From NCBI GenBank assembly GCA_026392325.1, contig JAPLCH010000153.1:1-5474 (forward strand): a stretch of DNA of 5,474 bases. The letters run 5' to 3'. A model generated the notes under the pieces. The model was not told the DNA's origin. It searched no databases and saw nothing but the letters and a program-made list of their open reading frames with translations. The DNA comes from Solirubrobacterales bacterium. GTDB taxonomy: Bacteria > Actinomycetota > Thermoleophilia > Solirubrobacterales > Solirubrobacteraceae. The translations under genes were made by a program, and so were the position numbers. Numbering within the stretch: the first letter of the stretch is position 1; each line of letters begins with the position of its first letter. Below, piece after piece: positions 4,630 to 5,474 of the stretch.

Positions 4630-5474
4630 TGCCGGTGACCGTCGCCCCCACTAGGCCACTTCTGCGCGTCGCAACCGCAGGGAGCGTCGATGACGGCAAG
4701 TCGACCTTGATTGGCCGGCTACTGCATGACACCGGTTCGATCCCGCCGGATCAGCTGGAGCAGATCCGCGAGGCCAGCGAGCGCCGAGGTACTGAAAGAG
4801 GAACGATTGACCTGGCGCTGCTGACTGACGGTCTGCGGGCCGAGCGCGAGCAGGGCATTACGATCGACGTCGCTTACCGCTACTTCAGGCTGGCTGGCCG
4901 CGATGTGATCCTCGCCGACACACCTGGGCACGAGCAGTACACGCGCAACATGATCACTGGAGCCTCGACAGCTGATGTCGGACTCGTGCTCGTCGACGCT
5001 CGAGCGGGCCTGACAGAGCAGTCCAAGCGCCACGCTGCGCTTTGCGGCCTGCTGCGGGTGCCTGTGATCTGGTGTGTCAACAAGCTGGACCTGCTCGCCT
5101 ATGACGAAGTCAGGTTTAACATCGTCGCTGCTGAGATCGAGCACCTTTCTGATGCCACAGGCCTCGATGTGCTGGCAGTACTGCCTGTGTCGGCTCTGCT
5201 CGGGGACAACATCGTCGAACGGTCCCTGAACACCAGCTGGCATTCCGGACCCACGCTGTTCGAAGCGCTCGACGCCGTTTCGTCGCTTGGTGATCCGCCG
5301 GACGCGCCGTTCCGGCTTCCGATTCAGTGGGTGATTCGCCCACAGACCGACGAACACCCCGATTACCGCGCTTACGCCGGGCAGATCGCAAGCGGGTCGG
5401 TCAAAGTAGGCGACAGACTCGTATCGCTTCCATCAGGGCATGAGTCGACCGTCATCGGAGTTGACTTGATGGGA
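4629..5474 (+). CDS. cysN: Sulfate adenylyltransferase subunit 1 (GTPase), 3' end cut off by window
   Basis: CysN hydrolyses GTP to drive APS formation by CysD. The 282 visible codons have no stop. The G domain is complete: P-loop GSVDDGKST (18-26), switch I region GITIDVAYRYF (76-86), DTPGH (97-101), NKLD (151-154) and an SAL G5-type motif (188-190). LALLTDGLRAEREQGITID (62-80) is the block that identifies CysN/NodQ among translation-factor GTPases. From about 226 the EF-Tu-like beta-barrel begins (PIQWVIRP...DYRAYAGQIASG), with a linker longer than in E. coli CysN. The E. coli protein has 475 residues, so roughly 60% is seen. Whether a CysC (APS kinase) domain is fused at the C-terminus, as in many actinobacterial and rhizobial CysNC proteins, cannot be told here. 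The ATG overlaps the cysD stop (TGATG), as expected for two subunits of one complex. Confidence 0.95.
   Translation, partial: MPVTVAPTRPLLRVATAGSVDDGKSTLIGRLLHDTGSIPPDQLEQIREASERRGTERGTIDLALLTDGLRAEREQGITIDVAYRYFRLAGRDVILADTPGHEQYTRNMITGASTADVGLVLVDARAGLTEQSKRHAALCGLLRVPVIWCVNKLDLLAYDEVRFNIVAAEIEHLSDATGLDVLAVLPVSALLGDNIVERSLNTSWHSGPTLFEALDAVSSLGDPPDAPFRLPIQWVIRPQTDEHPDYRAYAGQIASGSVKVGDRLVSLPSGHESTVIGVDLMG

Noticed and set aside
4719..5357. 212-codon open frame on the minus strand inside cysN
   Set aside because: It is opposite a clear CysN G domain, with low-complexity composition and no known domain; a shadow of cysN.

Overview
The window carries most of an assimilatory sulfate-reduction operon on the + strand of a high-GC bacterium, probably an actinomycete-type organism (Actinomycetota). 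The hints are the GC-rich third codon positions, a GTG start, a ferredoxin-type siroheme sulfite reductase in place of CysJI, an APS-type iron-sulfur CysH, and a CysN with the longer 'RP...DYRAYAG' linker that I associate with actinobacterial homologues. The exact lineage cannot be read from this sequence.

Layout. Bases 1-23 probably hold the last codons of an upstream + strand gene, followed by a strong intrinsic terminator (24-83). Bases 84-502 are a gene-free 5' region. It contains several inverted repeats, a 12-bp tandem repeat, and an operator-like dyad (CGTATCA-N9-TGATACG, 420-442) that overlaps a possible extended -10. A small hairpin and a clear Shine-Dalgarno follow just before the first gene. 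I recognise no known riboswitch, no tRNA and no cysteine-rich leader peptide there. From 503 to the right edge, five genes run head to tail with almost no gaps: sir (503-2089), cysH (2094-2780), a TauE/SafE-family anion permease (2780-3703), cysD (3706-4629) and the first 282 codons of cysN (4629 to beyond 5474). Intergenic distances are +4, -1, +2 and -1 bases, so the cluster is almost certainly one transcript with translational coupling at the TGATG overlaps.

How the genes work together. The permease moves sulfate in, or surplus sulfite out. CysN (GTPase) and CysD (PP-loop adenylyltransferase) form ATP sulfurylase and make APS. CysH has both cysteine pairs that bind a [4Fe-4S] cluster, so it should reduce APS directly to sulfite with thioredoxin as electron donor, and no APS kinase is needed for this route. 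Sir then reduces sulfite to sulfide with six electrons from ferredoxin, for cysteine synthesis. The gene order is the reverse of the pathway order.

I did not find a new biological system here. The points most worth following up are the operator-like dyad and structured 5' region, the unresolved transport direction of the TauE/SafE protein inside the operon, and the Tyr/Cys pair that marks Sir as a sulfite rather than a nitrite reductase.
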